Shown here piece after piece: positions 39,501 through 50,488 of a stretch of 64,000 bases of DNA (positions are counted from its first letter, which is position 1; every line of letters starts with the position of its first letter). The position numbers were made by a program, and so were the translations under genes. Origin of the DNA: Anastrepha obliqua (lineage: Eukaryota; Arthropoda; Insecta; Diptera; Tephritidae). The DNA lies in contig NC_072896.1 in assembly GCF_027943255.1 (NCBI RefSeq), positions 115,785,879 through 115,849,878 of the forward strand, given 5' to 3'. The notes below the pieces were generated by a model, which did not search any database, was not told the DNA's origin, and was given only the letters and a program-made list of their open reading frames with translations.

Positions 39501-40076
39501 GTTTTGTTGTTTTCCAACCGATTTTCATGGTTTTTGCATATTTAGAAACGCTGACGCTTCCACAATTACCTGCCGAAATTTCAAGCCAGTCAGGGCAAAG
39601 CTGAGCGAGTTATGACAATTCTACTGAAAGGATATATGTCAAAGTTTCAGGCCAATCAGAGCAAAATTGAGGGAGTTACAGCAACTTTTCCGAGGAGATT
39701 TGACAGTTTTGTTGTTTTCCAACCGATTTTCATGGTTTTTGCATATTTAGAAAGGCTGACGCTTCCACAATTACCTGCCGAAATTTCAGGTCAATCAGGG
39801 CAAAGCTGAACGAGTTATGACAATTCTACTGAAGGGATATATGTCAAAGTTTCAGGCCAATCAGAGCAAAATTGAGGGAGTTACAGCAACTTTTCCGAGG
39901 AGATTTGACAGTTTTGTTGTTTTCCAACCGATTTTCATGGTTTTTGCATATTTAGAAACGCTGACGCTTCCACAATTACCTGCCGAAATTTCAGGCCAAT
40001 CAGGGCAAAGCTGAACGAGTTATGACAATTCTACTGAAGGGATATATGTCAAAGTTTCAGGCCAATCAGAGCAAAA
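6527..40076 (+). repeat. 205-bp satellite array, left block (about 164 monomers, higher-order structure)
   Basis: Head-to-tail monomers of 205 bp fill the interval without interruption. Each reads approximately ACGAGTTATGACAATTCTAC ... GGCCAATCAGGGCAAAGCTG. Several monomers are 204 bp (one base lost in GAAGGATAT, e.g. near 12231, 13869 and 21860), one is 206 bp (near 11742), and one is truncated to 139 bp (32911-33050). Marker variants recur in order, giving higher-order repeats: an 8-monomer unit of about 1,638 bp starts near 11602, 13241, 17339, 21232 and 22870. The left edge (6527 to about 10160) carries a distinct set of variants (CTTTCACAATTACCTCCCG, CGTGGAG, GAGTTATAAC). Nearly every monomer contains a 65-codon open frame, judged non-coding. 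Confidence 0.97.
32911..33050 (+). repeat. Truncated satellite monomer (139 bp)
   Basis: The only strongly shortened monomer seen. After GATTTTCA the sequence jumps to GGCAAAGCTGAACG, removing 66 bp. A short TCAGG similarity at the breakpoint suggests slippage or microhomology-mediated loss. Confidence 0.85.
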
Positions 40077-40078
40077 GT

Positions 40079-40480
40079 GGGTTGATACCCTCAACCCAAA
40101 ATTAAAAATAAAGTAGGAATCAATCTTCTTTCAAAAAATAAATAAAACATAAATAAATTTATTCTACCAAAAGTTAAAACTAAACATAATAATAAAATTA
40201 ATACATTAATTAAAAAAAAGTTTTCATAGTTACTATATTTATTAATAGATTCACTAGAAGTAATTATAAGAGTACAAATTCAAAAACTTAATAGAATTAA
40301 TCCATATGAAATAATATCAAACCCCAAAAAATAAGAAATATTTACAAAATAATTTATACAATAATTCATTAAAATAAAAACAAAACTTACCAAAAATAGT
40401 AAATTTTGAACCGTTCAAAATGAATTTATAATAAAACAAAAAGGTATAATAAAAATTATTATAAAAATTAAGTTTAACAT
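40079..40480 (-). pseudogene. nad4: nad4, 5' part (NADH dehydrogenase subunit 4), cut at the insertion breakpoint
   Basis: N-terminal 134 codons of complex I subunit ND4, a proton-pumping inner-membrane protein. It starts at ATG (40478-40480), overlapping the nad4L stop by the usual ATGTTAA. Translation under the mitochondrial code begins MLNLIFMMIFIMPFCFIMNS and reaches the conserved GWGYQP at the satellite boundary, where ERLQAG should follow. The rest of the gene is at 55964-56860. No stop occurs in this part; the gene is split only by the opening of the circle. Confidence 0.93.
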
Positions 40481-40770
40481 TGCAATACATTAAATGACTG
40501 AAAATAATCATTTCCATGAGTTCGAATTATAGACACTAAAATTGAAAGACCCAAAGCCCCTTCACAAACACTAAAAGTTAAAAATATTATACTAAAATAT
40601 CTTCTAAAATCTATTAAATTTAAATAAATAAATAATAAAAAAAATAAACTTAAAACAATATACTCTAATCTTAAAAGCATAGACAATAAATGTTTACGAT
40701 TAAAAACGAAGACAAATACTCCTATTAAAATTAAAAAACAAGGTAATCCCCAATATAATAATATTAACAT
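40474..40770 (-). CDS. nad4L: NADH dehydrogenase subunit 4L
   Basis: Complex I membrane subunit ND4L, 98 codons plus TAA, the normal insect length. It starts at ATG (40768-40770): [19 protein letters not shown], contains [20 protein letters not shown] (AGA read as Ser in the mitochondrial code) with the conserved membrane Glu, and ends [13 protein letters not shown]. It overlaps nad4 by 7 bases, as in other insects where the two share one mRNA. An upstream in-frame ATG at 40812 lies in trnT and is rejected. The frame is intact. Confidence 0.95.
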   Translation of the reverse strand: MLILLYWGLPCFLILIGVFVFVFNRKHLLSMLLRLEYIVLSLFFLLFIYLNLIDFRRYFSIIFLTFSVCEGALGLSILVSIIRTHGNDYFQSFNVLQC

Positions 40771-40772
40771 TA

Positions 40773-40837
40773 GTTTTAATAGTTTAACAAAAACATTGGT
40801 CTTGTAAATCAAAAATAAGAATTAATCTTTTAAAACT
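40773..40837 (+). tRNA. trnT: tRNA-Thr (UGU)
   Basis: Acceptor GTTTTAA pairs with TTAAAAC. The anticodon loop CTTGTAA gives UGU. It lies between nad4L and trnP as expected. Confidence 0.93.
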
Positions 40838-40903
40838 TCAAGAGAAAAGAAATAACTTTATCATTAATCCCCAAAATTAATATTTTAAATAAACTACCTC
40901 CTG
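40838..40903 (-). tRNA. trnP: tRNA-Pro (UGG)
   Basis: On the minus strand CAGGAG pairs with CTCTTG. The anticodon loop TTTGGGG gives UGG. It abuts trnT on the other strand, the normal insect arrangement. Confidence 0.92.
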
Positions 40904-40905
40904 AT

Positions 40906-41430
40906 ATTATACAATTAACTTTATATTCAACAACATTGATTTCTAGTCTTATTTTTATTCAAATAAATCATCCATTAGCAATTTGATTAATATTATTAAT
41001 TCAAACATTACAAATTTGTCTCCTAACTGGATTAATGGCTAAAAGATTCTGATTCTCATATGTATTATTTTTAATTTTCCTAGGAGGAGTATTAGTATTA
41101 TTCATTTACGCTACATCCCTAGCATCAAATGAAATATTTACACTTTCAATGAAAACAGCTTATTCATTTCTATTAATTTTCATTTTATTTATAAGTACTA
41201 GATGATTTATAGATAAATTATATATTTCATCCTTCATTCAAAATAATGAAATACAAACTATAATTAATTTAAATATATTCACAGAAGAAAATTCTCTAAA
41301 TCTTCATAAATTATACAATTACCCAACAAATTTAATTACTATTTTATTAATAAACTACTTATTAATTACATTGATTGCAGTAGTAAAAATTACTAAATTA
41401 TTCTACGGACCCCTTCGATTAATAAATTAA
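40906..41430 (+). CDS. nad6: NADH dehydrogenase subunit 6
   Basis: Complex I membrane subunit ND6, 174 codons plus TAA, open throughout under the mitochondrial code. It starts at ATT two bases after trnP ([19 protein letters not shown]). The conserved [20 protein letters not shown] transmembrane segment is followed by [10 protein letters not shown], and the protein ends FYGPLRLMN. The codons for MKTAYSF lie in a 20-base stretch (from 41145) that recurs exactly in hairpins of the control region and the trnE-trnF spacer, which is odd for a coding sequence. cob follows after 4 bases. Confidence 0.95.
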
Positions 41431-41434
41431 ACTA

Positions 41435-42571
41435 ATGAACAAACCTTTACGAACCCAACACCCATTATTCAAAATTGCAAATAATGCTCTAGTAGATCTT
41501 CCAGCTCCAATTAATATTTCAGCCTGATGAAACTTCGGATCACTATTAGGATTATGTTTAATTATCCAAATTCTAACAGGACTTTTCTTAGCTATACATT
41601 ACACAGCAGATATTAATTTAGCTTTCAACAGTGTTAATCATATTTGTCGAGATGTAAATTATGGTTGATTATTACGAACTTTACATGCTAATGGTGCATC
41701 ATTTTTCTTCATTTGTATTTATCTACATATTGGTCGAGGAATCTATTACGGTTCATATTTATTTACACCTACATGACTAGTAGGAGTCCTAATTCTATTT
41801 TTAGTTATAGCAACAGCATTCATAGGTTATGTTTTACCCTGAGGACAAATATCCTTCTGAGGAGCCACAGTTATTACAAATCTATTATCTGCAATTCCTT
41901 ACTTAGGAATTGATTTAGTTCAATGAGTTTGAGGAGGATTCGCAGTAGATAATGCCACTCTTACGCGATTCTTTACATTTCATTTTATTTTACCATTTAT
42001 TGTATTAGCAATAACATTAATTCATCTATTATTTTTACATCAAACAGGATCTAATAACCCAATTGGATTAAATTCTAATATTGATAAAATTCCATTCCAT
42101 CCATATTTTACATACAAAGATATTGTAGGATTTATTATTATAATTATAGCACTTCTATTATTAACTTTAATTAACCCTTATTTATTAGAAGATCCCGATA
42201 ATTTCATTCCTGCTAATCCTCTAGTAACACCAGTACACATTCAACCTGAATGATATTTTCTATTTGCATATGCAATTTTACGTTCTATTCCTAATAAATT
42301 AGGAGGAGTTATTGCATTAGTTTTATCAATTGCAATCCTAGCAATTTTACCATGTTATCATTTAAGAAACTTCCGAGGAATCCAATTTTATCCTGTAAAT
42401 AAAATTCTATTTTGAATTATAGTAGTTACTGTAATTCTATTAACATGAATTGGAGCACGACCTGTAGAAGACCCTTATGTACTAGTTGGACAAATTTTAA
42501 CAGTAGTTTACTTCTTATATTACATTATTAATCCACTAATTAATAAATGATGAGATAATTTAATTAACTAG
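41435..42571 (+). CDS. cob: Cytochrome b
   Basis: Central subunit of complex III, which moves electrons from ubiquinol to cytochrome c. It has 378 codons plus TAG, full insect length and open. It starts at ATG ([20 protein letters not shown]). Haem ligands are seen in [14 protein letters not shown] and [12 protein letters not shown] (first pair) and [12 protein letters not shown] and [11 protein letters not shown] (second pair). The quinol-site PEWY motif is at about codon 270 ([16 protein letters not shown]). The stop overlaps trnS2 by two bases. Confidence 0.97.
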
Positions 42572-42637
42572 TTAATGAGCTTGAACAAGCATATGTTTTG
42601 AAAACATAATATAGGAACAAAAATTTCCTATTAACTT
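42570..42637 (+). tRNA. trnS2: tRNA-Ser (UGA)
   Basis: Acceptor AGTTAAT pairs with ATTAACT. The loop TTTGAAA gives UGA. It follows cob and overlaps its TAG stop. Confidence 0.93.
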
Positions 42638-42648
42638 TACTAAAATCA
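42636..42648 (+). promoter_or_regulatory. Putative mitochondrial transcription terminator (mTERF/DmTTF-type) site
   Basis: TTTACTAAAATC lies between trnS2 and the nad1 3' end, the place where insect mitochondrial genomes keep a conserved TACTA core bound by the termination factor. Assignment rests on position and core only. Confidence 0.4.
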
Positions 42649-42652
42649 ATTA

Positions 42653-43592
42653 ACAATATATAATATATTAAAAATAATTTAACTCCAATAAAAAATAATA
42701 AATAATTTAAAGAAAAAGGTAAAAAACACTTTCAAGCTAAATATATTAATTTATCATAACGAAACCGAGGTAAAGTTCCACGAACTCAAATGAAAACAAA
42801 TGAAATAAAAACCAATTTCAAATAAAACACTAAATTAAACAAATCACAACCAAAAAAAATTACACAAAATAATATACTTATAAATAAAATTCTAGCATAT
42901 TCAGCCATAAAAATTAAAGCAAATCCACCACTTCTATATTCAATATTAAACCCTGAAACTAATTCAGACTCACCTTCAGCAAAATCAAAAGGTGTTCGAT
43001 TAGTTTCAGCTAGACAAATACAAAATCAAACAAGTCTAACTGGAAATATAATAACAACAAATCAAATATAATTTTGATAATAAAAAAAATCTAAAATATT
43101 ATAACTTCCAATTAAAAAAACAAAAGATAATAAAACTAAAGCCATTCTAATTTCATAAGAAATAGTTTGAGCAACAGCTCGCAACCCACCTAATAGAGCA
43201 TAATTAGAATTAGATGATCAACCAGCTACTATAACAGCATAAACTCCTAATCTAGTACAACACAAAAAAAATAAAATACCTAAATTAAAAGAAAATAATT
43301 TTACAAATAAAGGAATACATAATCAAACAATTAAAGAAATAAATAAAGAAAAAATAGGAGAAAAATAATAAGAAATATAATTTGATAAAAGAGGATAGGT
43401 TTGTTCCTTAGTAAATAACTTAATTGCATCACAAAAAGGTTGAGGAATCCCTATTAAACCAACCTTATTAGGACCCTTACGAATCTGAATATACCCTAAT
43501 ACTTTACGTTCCAAAAGAGTTAAAAAAGCTACTCTTACTAAAACACAAATCACCAAAATTAATCTACCAACAAAAGACAAAATCATTTCCAT
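42653..43592 (-). CDS. nad1: NADH dehydrogenase subunit 1
   Basis: Complex I membrane subunit ND1, which helps form the quinone-binding site. It starts at ATG (43590-43592): [20 protein letters not shown]. Conserved blocks are [79 protein letters not shown] and [20 protein letters not shown]. The frame stays open but no complete stop codon is met before trnS2. The usual length (313 codons plus an incomplete T) would end at 42653, chosen here as the most likely 3' end. A lost stop is possible. Confidence 0.92.
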
Positions 43593-43602
43593 AAAAATCA
43601 AG

Positions 43603-43667
43603 TACTATTTGTAATATAAACTACATAAATAAATTCTAAATTTATTGCACTAATCTGCCAAAATAGT
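43603..43667 (-). tRNA. trnL1: tRNA-Leu (UAG)
   Basis: On the minus strand ACTATTT opens the acceptor, pairing with AAATAGT. The loop TTTAGAA gives UAG. It lies between nad1 and rrnL as in other insects. Confidence 0.93.
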
Positions 43668-45017
43668 TTATTTATATTAATAATATTCTATTATTTAAAA
43701 TATAATTATTTTAATATTTGGTCCTTTCGTACTAAAATATTACAATTTATTAAAGATAGAAACCAACCTGGCTTACGCCGGTCTGAACTCAGATCATGTA
43801 AGGATTTAAAAGTCGAACAGACTTAATTTTTGAACGGCTACACCCAAAATTATACCTTAATCCAACATCGAGGTCGCAAACTTTTTTGTCGATATGAACT
43901 CTCAAAAAAAATTACGCTGTTATCCCTAAAGTAACTTAATCTTATAATCAATATTAATGGATCAATAATTCATAAATTAATGATTTTAAAAAATTAAAAG
44001 TTCATTAAATTTTAATATCACCCCAACAAAATAATTAATATAAAAAAAATAAAATAAATCAAAAAAATTTAGTTTATATTAAATATAAAGATTTATAGGG
44101 TCTTCTCGTCTTTTAATAAAATTTTAGCTTTTTAACTAAAATATAAAATTCTATTATAAATTTATATGAAACAGCTTATACTTCGTCCAACCGTTCATAC
44201 CAGCCTCCAATTAAAAGACTAATGATTATGCTACCTTTGCACAGTCAAAATACTGCGGCCATTTAAAATTATTCAGTGGGCAGGTCAGACTTTAAAATCA
44301 ATTCAAAAAGACATGTTTTTGTTAAACAGGCGAGTATAAATAAAATTTGCCGAGTTCTTTATATAAACTTTTCAGTATAAAATATTTTAACAATATAATT
44401 AAATATACTAATTTGATCATTATTACTTTTTATTTTAAAATTAATAAAAAAATTTTTATAAATTCAATGAAAACAAAATTAAATAATATAAATTATAAAA
44501 TAATTTATAACAAACTTATAAATGATTGCTAAATTCTATGCATACATTTTAAATAAATTATTCAATGATTTTTAATATTTTATTTTAAAGCTTATCCCTT
44601 AAAATATTCAAATTAATAAATTTTTAAATTAAAAAAATAAATTAAAAATTAAAAATTTGTAAATTAAATTTATTTCTAAAAAAACTAGATACCTTTATAA
44701 ACGAATAACATTTCATTTCTAATAATTTATTTAAAATAATTTTGATACATTAACTTTAATAAATTATTAACTCTTATAAAATCGAGATTAATAAATAATT
44801 ATTAATTATTAAATCAACCCTGATACACAAGGTACAATAAACTAAATTTTCTTTTTAATTAAAAATTTTTCAATTTATTTCAATATTCTTTCACAATACA
44901 TAATAAACTATTATTAAAATTATTTTTTCACTAAAACTTACTAAAACATTATTTTTTATAATTATTTTTAATAAATTATATTAATAATAAAAAAAATTAA
45001 TAAATAAATATTAAAAT
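43668..45017 (-). rRNA. rrnL: 16S (large subunit) mitochondrial rRNA
   Basis: Bounded by trnL1 and trnV; about 1,350 bases, a normal fly length. Universal large-subunit motifs are visible in reverse complement: TTTGGTCCTTTCGTAC near the 3' end (43717), CTGGCTTACGCCGGTCTGAA (43768), CAACATCGAGGTCGCAAAC (43863) and AGGGTCTTCTCGTC (44097). It forms the peptidyl-transferase core of the mitochondrial ribosome. Exact ends are inferred from the flanking tRNAs. Confidence 0.95.
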
Positions 45018-45089
45018 TCAATTTATATTGATTTGCACAAAAATCTTTTCAATGTAAATGAAATACTTTACTTAATAAGCTTTAAATTG
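45018..45089 (-). tRNA. trnV: tRNA-Val (UAC)
   Basis: On the minus strand CAATTTA pairs with TAAATTG. The loop TTTACAT gives UAC. It separates the two rRNA genes. Confidence 0.94.
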
Positions 45090-45877
45090 TCATTCTAGAG
45101 GCACCTTCCGGTACATCTACTATGTTACGACTTATCTTATCTTAATAGTAAGAGCGACGGGCGATATGTACATATTTTAGAGCTAAAATCAAATCTTTAA
45201 TCTTTAAAATTTTACTATCAAATCCACTTTCAAAAAAAAATTTCAAATTTAAATCCATTTAAATAAATTTATTGTAACCCATCTCTACTTAAACATAAGC
45301 TACACCTTGATCTGATATAAATTTTAATAAAAATTATTGAAAATTATTACTCTAATAAGATATTCTAATAACGACGGTATATAAACTGAAAAACAAATTT
45401 AAGTTAGGTACATCGTGGATTATCAATTACAGGACAGGTTCCTCTGAATAGACTAAAATACCGCCAAATTTTTTAAGTTTCAAGAACATAACTATTACTA
45501 CCTTAGTATTTATTAATTACATTTTAAATAATAGGGTATCTAATCCTAGTTTATTTATAAAATTTACAAGCTTCAATTAAAATTTAATAAAAATAAATAA
45601 TTTTAAAATTTCACCTAATAAAATTATACATATTTTATTTATATAAAATTTAACTTTTACCAAAAATATTTTATTTGTATTATTTGTATAACCGCGGCTG
45701 CTGGCACAAATTTAGCCAATACTATATAAAATTACTAATTCCAAATTTCTTTGATTTATAAAATTAATTACTGAGAATAAAAAATAAATTAATTATTATT
45801 AAAATAAATAAAATTTCACACAAAAATTTACATATAAAATAAATCAATAACAAAAACATAAGCCAAAATAAAACTTT
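45090..45877 (-). rRNA. rrnS: 12S (small subunit) mitochondrial rRNA
   Basis: About 788 bases between trnV and the control region. Reverse-complement small-subunit hallmarks are present: ACCGCGGCTGCTGGCAC (45691, the 530 loop), GGGTATCTAATCCTAGTTT (45534) and GAGCGACGGGCGATATGTACA region (45153, decoding site). The 5' end is placed at AAAGTTTTATTTTGGCTTA (about 45877), the usual dipteran start. Confidence 0.94.
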
Positions 45878-46130
45878 AATAATTAAATAAATTAAAAAAC
45901 ATTAAAAAAAATTTAGTTTAATCTATTTATTTAATAACATAAATTAGTTATTTATTTTAATAAATATTAAATAAATTTAACTAAAATATTTATTTAATAA
46001 ATTCTTAATTATTAACAAAAATAAGTAAAAAAAAAATAAAATTAGTTTTGTTATAAAATAAATCTAAATTAGTAATTCCTCCTTGATAGTAAAAAGACCC
46101 CTAATCAAATTTACCGTTTCTCATTAAAAA

Positions 46131-46179
46131 AAATTCAATGAAAACAGCTTATTTCATTTCAAATGTTTTCATTGAATTT
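46131..46179 (+). repeat. Hairpin element with a perfect 16-bp stem
   Basis: AAATTCAATGAAAACA pairs with TGTTTTCATTGAATTT around a 17-base loop. Related copies are at 46409-46457, 47131-47172 and 54012-54052. The left arm and loop share TTCAATGAAAACAGCTTATT with nad6 (41145). Confidence 0.85.
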
Positions 46180-46257
46180 AACTACTTATATAAAATCAAC
46201 ACAATAAATATAAATTATTAATTAATTAACTTAATAATAACTAAAATTAATTAAAAA

Positions 46258-46328
46258 ATTTAGTTTAATCTATTTATTTAATAAATTCTTAATTACAACT
46301 ATTTGTATATAAAATATTTAAACTAAAT
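46258..46328 (+). repeat. 71-bp inverted-terminal element, control-region copy
   Basis: Begins ATTTAGTTTA and ends TAAACTAAAT, which are exact inverse complements. The first 38 bases match the other full copies; the centre differs. Confidence 0.75.
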
Positions 46329-46408
46329 TTACAATTTAATAAAACATTTTAGTATTTCCTCCTTAAAAGTAAAAGACCCCTAATCAAATTTACTATTTTT
46401 CATTAAAA

Positions 46409-46457
46409 AAATTCAATGAAAACAGCTTATTTCATTTCAAATAAGTTCATTGAATTT
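46409..46457 (+). repeat. Hairpin element, second copy
   Basis: Outer stem AAATTCAATGAA/TTCATTGAATTT, with an inner 7-bp stem CTTATTT/AAATAAG. It lies in the second copy of the control-region direct repeat. Confidence 0.8.
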
Positions 46458-46550
46458 AATAAATTAATAAAACTTAAATAATACAAATAAATTAATAGAA
46501 CTAATGAGTATAAAATAATTATATTTAATTTAGATTATTTAGCATAAAAA

Positions 46551-46621
46551 ATTTAGTTTAAATAACAAAATAAAATTAAATTTATAATTAAGAATTTATT
46601 AAATAAATAGATTAAACTAAA
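46551..46621 (-). repeat. 71-bp inverted-terminal element, inverted control-region copy
   Basis: Identical over all 71 bases, in reverse complement, to the copy in the trnC-trnY spacer (48687-48757). It sits immediately before the T run. Confidence 0.85.
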
Positions 46622-47130
46622 TTTTTTTTTTTTTTTTCGTTTTCATATTTATTAAATTTTAATATTTATTGATAAATAATCCTCTTATTTTTTAATTTTA
46701 AAAAATTTTTTTTTCTAAATAATGTATTTTATAATAATAAGACATATACTAAGTTAGATCAATAAATATCTATATGTATGTAAATATTTAATTAATTAAT
46801 AGATGCCTATTAATTTTGTTAAAAAACCCCTTTAAATTAGAAAATGCAGAATTGTATATTACATTTATAGGCACATACTTTGATCTAACGTTAGGCATTT
46901 GTATAAATTAATAATAAAAATTAAATTTTTTGTATTCATCTATATATTTATATATGAGTTGTGATTTTAACTCTCGGAGATGTCTATATTGGAATTTTTA
47001 ATTATCTAGATAAATAAAATATTATAATAATTAATTTACTATATTTAATTATTATAATAAAATAAGTAAATTTAATTAAATTTATCCCGTTTTTAATAAA
47101 TCAACTATTAAAAAAAAAAAAAAAAAAAAA

Positions 47131-47172
47131 AAATTCAATGAAAACAGCTTATTTCATTTCAAATAAGTTATT
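47131..47172 (+). repeat. Hairpin element, third copy, next to trnI
   Basis: Follows the 24-A run and precedes trnI by a few bases. It carries the same core (TTCAATGAAAACAGCTTATT) and AAATAAGTTATTTT, the latter shared with the trnE-trnF spacer copy. Confidence 0.8.
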
Positions 47173-47179
47173 TTCCTTT

Positions 47180-47246
47180 AATGAATTGCCTGACAAAAAG
47201 GGTTACCTTGATAGGGTAAATTATGTAATAACTTTTACATTCATTA
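47180..47246 (+). tRNA. trnI: tRNA-Ile (GAU)
   Basis: Acceptor AATGAAT pairs with ATTCATT. The loop TTGATAG gives GAU. First gene after the control region. Confidence 0.94.
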
Positions 47247-47312
47247 TATTTAATAGAATTAAACTATTTCTAAAAGTATCAAAAACTTTTGTGCATCATA
47301 CACCAAAATATA
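47244..47312 (-). tRNA. trnQ: tRNA-Gln (UUG)
   Basis: On the minus strand TATATTT pairs with AAATATA. The anticodon is TTG. It overlaps trnI by about 3 bases, as in Drosophila. Confidence 0.92.
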
Positions 47313-47375
47313 AAACAATTATTAATAAAAATAATAATAAAATAAATCACAAATAGTTTAATCTATTTATTTAAT
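47313..47375. repeat. trnQ-trnM spacer with partial 71-bp element
   Basis: 63-bp AT-rich spacer. TAGTTTAATCTATTTATTTA (from 47354) is the 5' part of the dispersed element and runs up to the trnM acceptor. Confidence 0.7.
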
Positions 47376-47444
47376 AAAAAGATAAGCTAATTAAGCTACT
47401 GGGTTCATACCCCATTTATAAAGGTTTTAATCCTTTTCTTTTTA
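47376..47444 (+). tRNA. trnM: tRNA-Met (CAU)
   Basis: Acceptor AAAAAGA pairs with TCTTTTT. The loop TTCATAC gives CAU. It abuts nad2. Confidence 0.94.
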
Positions 47445-48473
47445 ATTTTCAATAATTCTGCCAAAATTATATTTTTTTTTATTTTAATAGTAGGAACATT
47501 AATTACAGTATCATCTAATTCTTGATTAAGAGCTTGAATAGGTTTAGAAATTAATTTATTATCTTTTATCCCCCTAATAAGAGATAACAACTTAATATCA
47601 ACAGAAGCCTCTCTTAAGTATTTTTTAACTCAAGCAATAGCATCTGCTGTTTTATTATTTGCTATTATCATAATATACCTTAATAATTTCCCTATACTAC
47701 ATTCAAATTCAATATATAATGATATAATTATCTATTCTTCTCTTTTATTAAAAAGTGGAGCACCCCCTTTCCATTTTTGATTCCCTAACGTTATAGAGGG
47801 ATTATCATGAATAAACGCTTTAGTATTAATAACATGACAAAAAATTGCCCCAATTATATTAATTTCATATATCACAATTCAACAAAATAATTTTATTTTT
47901 TCAATTATTGTTCTATCAACAATTATTGGATCAATAGGAGGATTAAATCAAACATCTTTACGAAAATTAATAGCATTTTCATCAATTAATCATCTAGGAT
48001 GAATATTAGCTGCAATACAAATTAGTGAATCAATATGAATAATTTATTTTTGTTTTTATACATTTTTATCCTTTAGTTTAACATTTATCTTCAATAATTT
48101 TAAAATATATCATATTAATCAATTATTTAATTCATTTTTTAACTCAAAAATTTTAAAATTTATGTTATTTCTAAATTTACTATCTTTAGGTGGTCTTCCA
48201 CCATTTATTGGGTTTCTACCAAAATGATTAGTTATTCAATTATTAGTTTTAAATAATCAATATACTCTTATAACAATTATAACAGTAATAACTCTAATCA
48301 CATTATTTTTTTATTTACGCTTATGTTTCGCTGCTTTCATATTAAACTATAATGAAAATAATTGAACAAATTATATACAAGTCAACAAAATTTCATTTAA
48401 ATGCATAATAATTTTATCTTTTATTTCCACATTTAGATTAATTTTAGTATCTATTATCTACCTAACTTTATAA
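47445..48473 (+). CDS. nad2: NADH dehydrogenase subunit 2
   Basis: Complex I membrane subunit ND2, 342 codons plus TAA, close to the Drosophila length and open throughout. It starts at ATT directly after trnM ([20 protein letters not shown]). Conserved blocks are [55 protein letters not shown] and [19 protein letters not shown] codes Trp at several positions, so the frame would be cut short by nuclear translation. Confidence 0.96.
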
Positions 48474-48539
48474 TATCCTTATAAGCTAAATCAAAAATTT
48501 AATACTTTATAAAAGTTTTAGTTTATTATAAAATAAAGA

Positions 48540-48607
48540 AAGGCTTTAAGTTAAGTAAACTAATAACCTTCAAAGCTATAAATATAAGTTAAATCTTTTA
48601 AGCCTTA
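48540..48607 (+). tRNA. trnW: tRNA-Trp (UCA)
   Basis: Acceptor AAGGCTT pairs with AAGCCTT. The loop CTTCAAA gives UCA, which decodes TGA as Trp. A 66-bp spacer separates it from nad2. Confidence 0.93.
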
Positions 48608-48668
48608 GTAATATTATATTTATACTCCTTTAGAATTGCAGTCTAATGTCATTATTGACTATAAAGCT
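48601..48668 (-). tRNA. trnC: tRNA-Cys (GCA)
   Basis: On the minus strand AGCTTTA pairs with TAAGGCT. The loop CTGCAAT gives GCA. It overlaps trnW by 7 bases on the opposite strand, as usual in flies. Confidence 0.92.
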
Positions 48669-48686
48669 CTAAATTTAAAATTTAGT

Positions 48687-48757
48687 TTTAGTTTAATCTA
48701 TTTATTTAATAAATTCTTAATTATAAATTTAATTTTATTTTGTTATTTAAACTAAAT
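48687..48757 (+). repeat. 71-bp inverted-terminal element in the trnC-trnY spacer
   Basis: Fills most of the 107-bp spacer. It is identical over 71 bases to the reverse complement of 46551-46621. Its ends, TTTAGTTTA and TAAACTAAA, are inverse complements. Confidence 0.85.
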
Positions 48758-48775
48758 TTATTATAATTAAATTTT

Positions 48776-48842
48776 TGATTAAAAAGAATTTATTCTTATA
48801 AATAGATTTACAATCTATCGCCTAATCTTCAGCCATTTAATC
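48776..48842 (-). tRNA. trnY: tRNA-Tyr (GUA)
   Basis: On the minus strand GATTAAA pairs with TTTAATC. The loop TTGTAAA gives GUA. Its 5' acceptor merges with a TTTAATCTATTTATTT stretch that resembles the 71-bp element. Confidence 0.92.
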
Positions 48843-48888
48843 TATTTATTTCTTATTTAATTATTAAAGAATATTTTAATTGTCTTAA

Positions 48889-50422
<1,534 letters not shown>

Positions 50423-50427
<5 letters not shown>

Positions 50428-50488
50428 TATGGCAGATTAGTGCAATGGATTTAAGCTCCATATATAAAGTATTTCACTTTTATTAGAA
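50423..50488 (+). tRNA. trnL2: tRNA-Leu (UAA)
   Basis: Acceptor TCTAATA pairs with TATTAGA. The anticodon loop TTTAAGC gives UAA. Normal position between cox1 and cox2. Confidence 0.94.

Larger units (their letters stand above)
46071..46444 (+). repeat. 94-bp direct repeat pair in the control region
   Basis: Copies at 46071-46164 and 46351-46444, 280 bp apart. Both contain AGACCCCTAATCAAATTTAC, followed by TCATTAAAAAAATTCAATG and the start of the hairpin. They differ by scattered substitutions and small indels. Each is preceded by at least part of the 71-bp element, so the whole module looks duplicated in tandem. Confidence 0.85.
45878..47179. promoter_or_regulatory. Mitochondrial control region (A+T-rich), with internal duplications
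   Basis: About 1.3 kb between rrnS and trnI holding the replication and transcription origins. It contains a run of 16 T (46622-46637), a run of 24 A (47110-47133), three hairpin copies (46131, 46409, 47131), a 94-bp direct repeat (46071-46164 and 46351-46444), and several copies of the 71-bp inverted-terminal element. A 10-bp inverted repeat GTTAGATCAA/TTGATCTAAC spans 46753-46889. The T run, or the A run read on the other strand, is a candidate for the conserved poly-T associated with replication initiation in flies. Confidence 0.9.

Noticed and set aside
6887..40014. A 65-codon open frame (MTILLKGYMSKFQANQ...) in almost every satellite monomer, apparently a giant tandem gene family.
   Set aside because: The monomer is 205 bp, not a multiple of three, so frames do not join. 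Differences between monomers are mostly amino-acid changing (Arg/Thr, Leu/Ile, Gly/Ser), and one-base indels are freely tolerated. No promoter, signal or domain is seen. This is satellite DNA.
6527..40076. CRISPR-like array.
   Set aside because: The whole 205-bp unit is conserved with no variable spacers, and the host is an insect.
47138..47356. 72-codon plus-strand frame over trnI and trnQ.
   Set aside because: It overlaps two well-supported tRNAs and the control-region edge; chance frame in AT-rich DNA.
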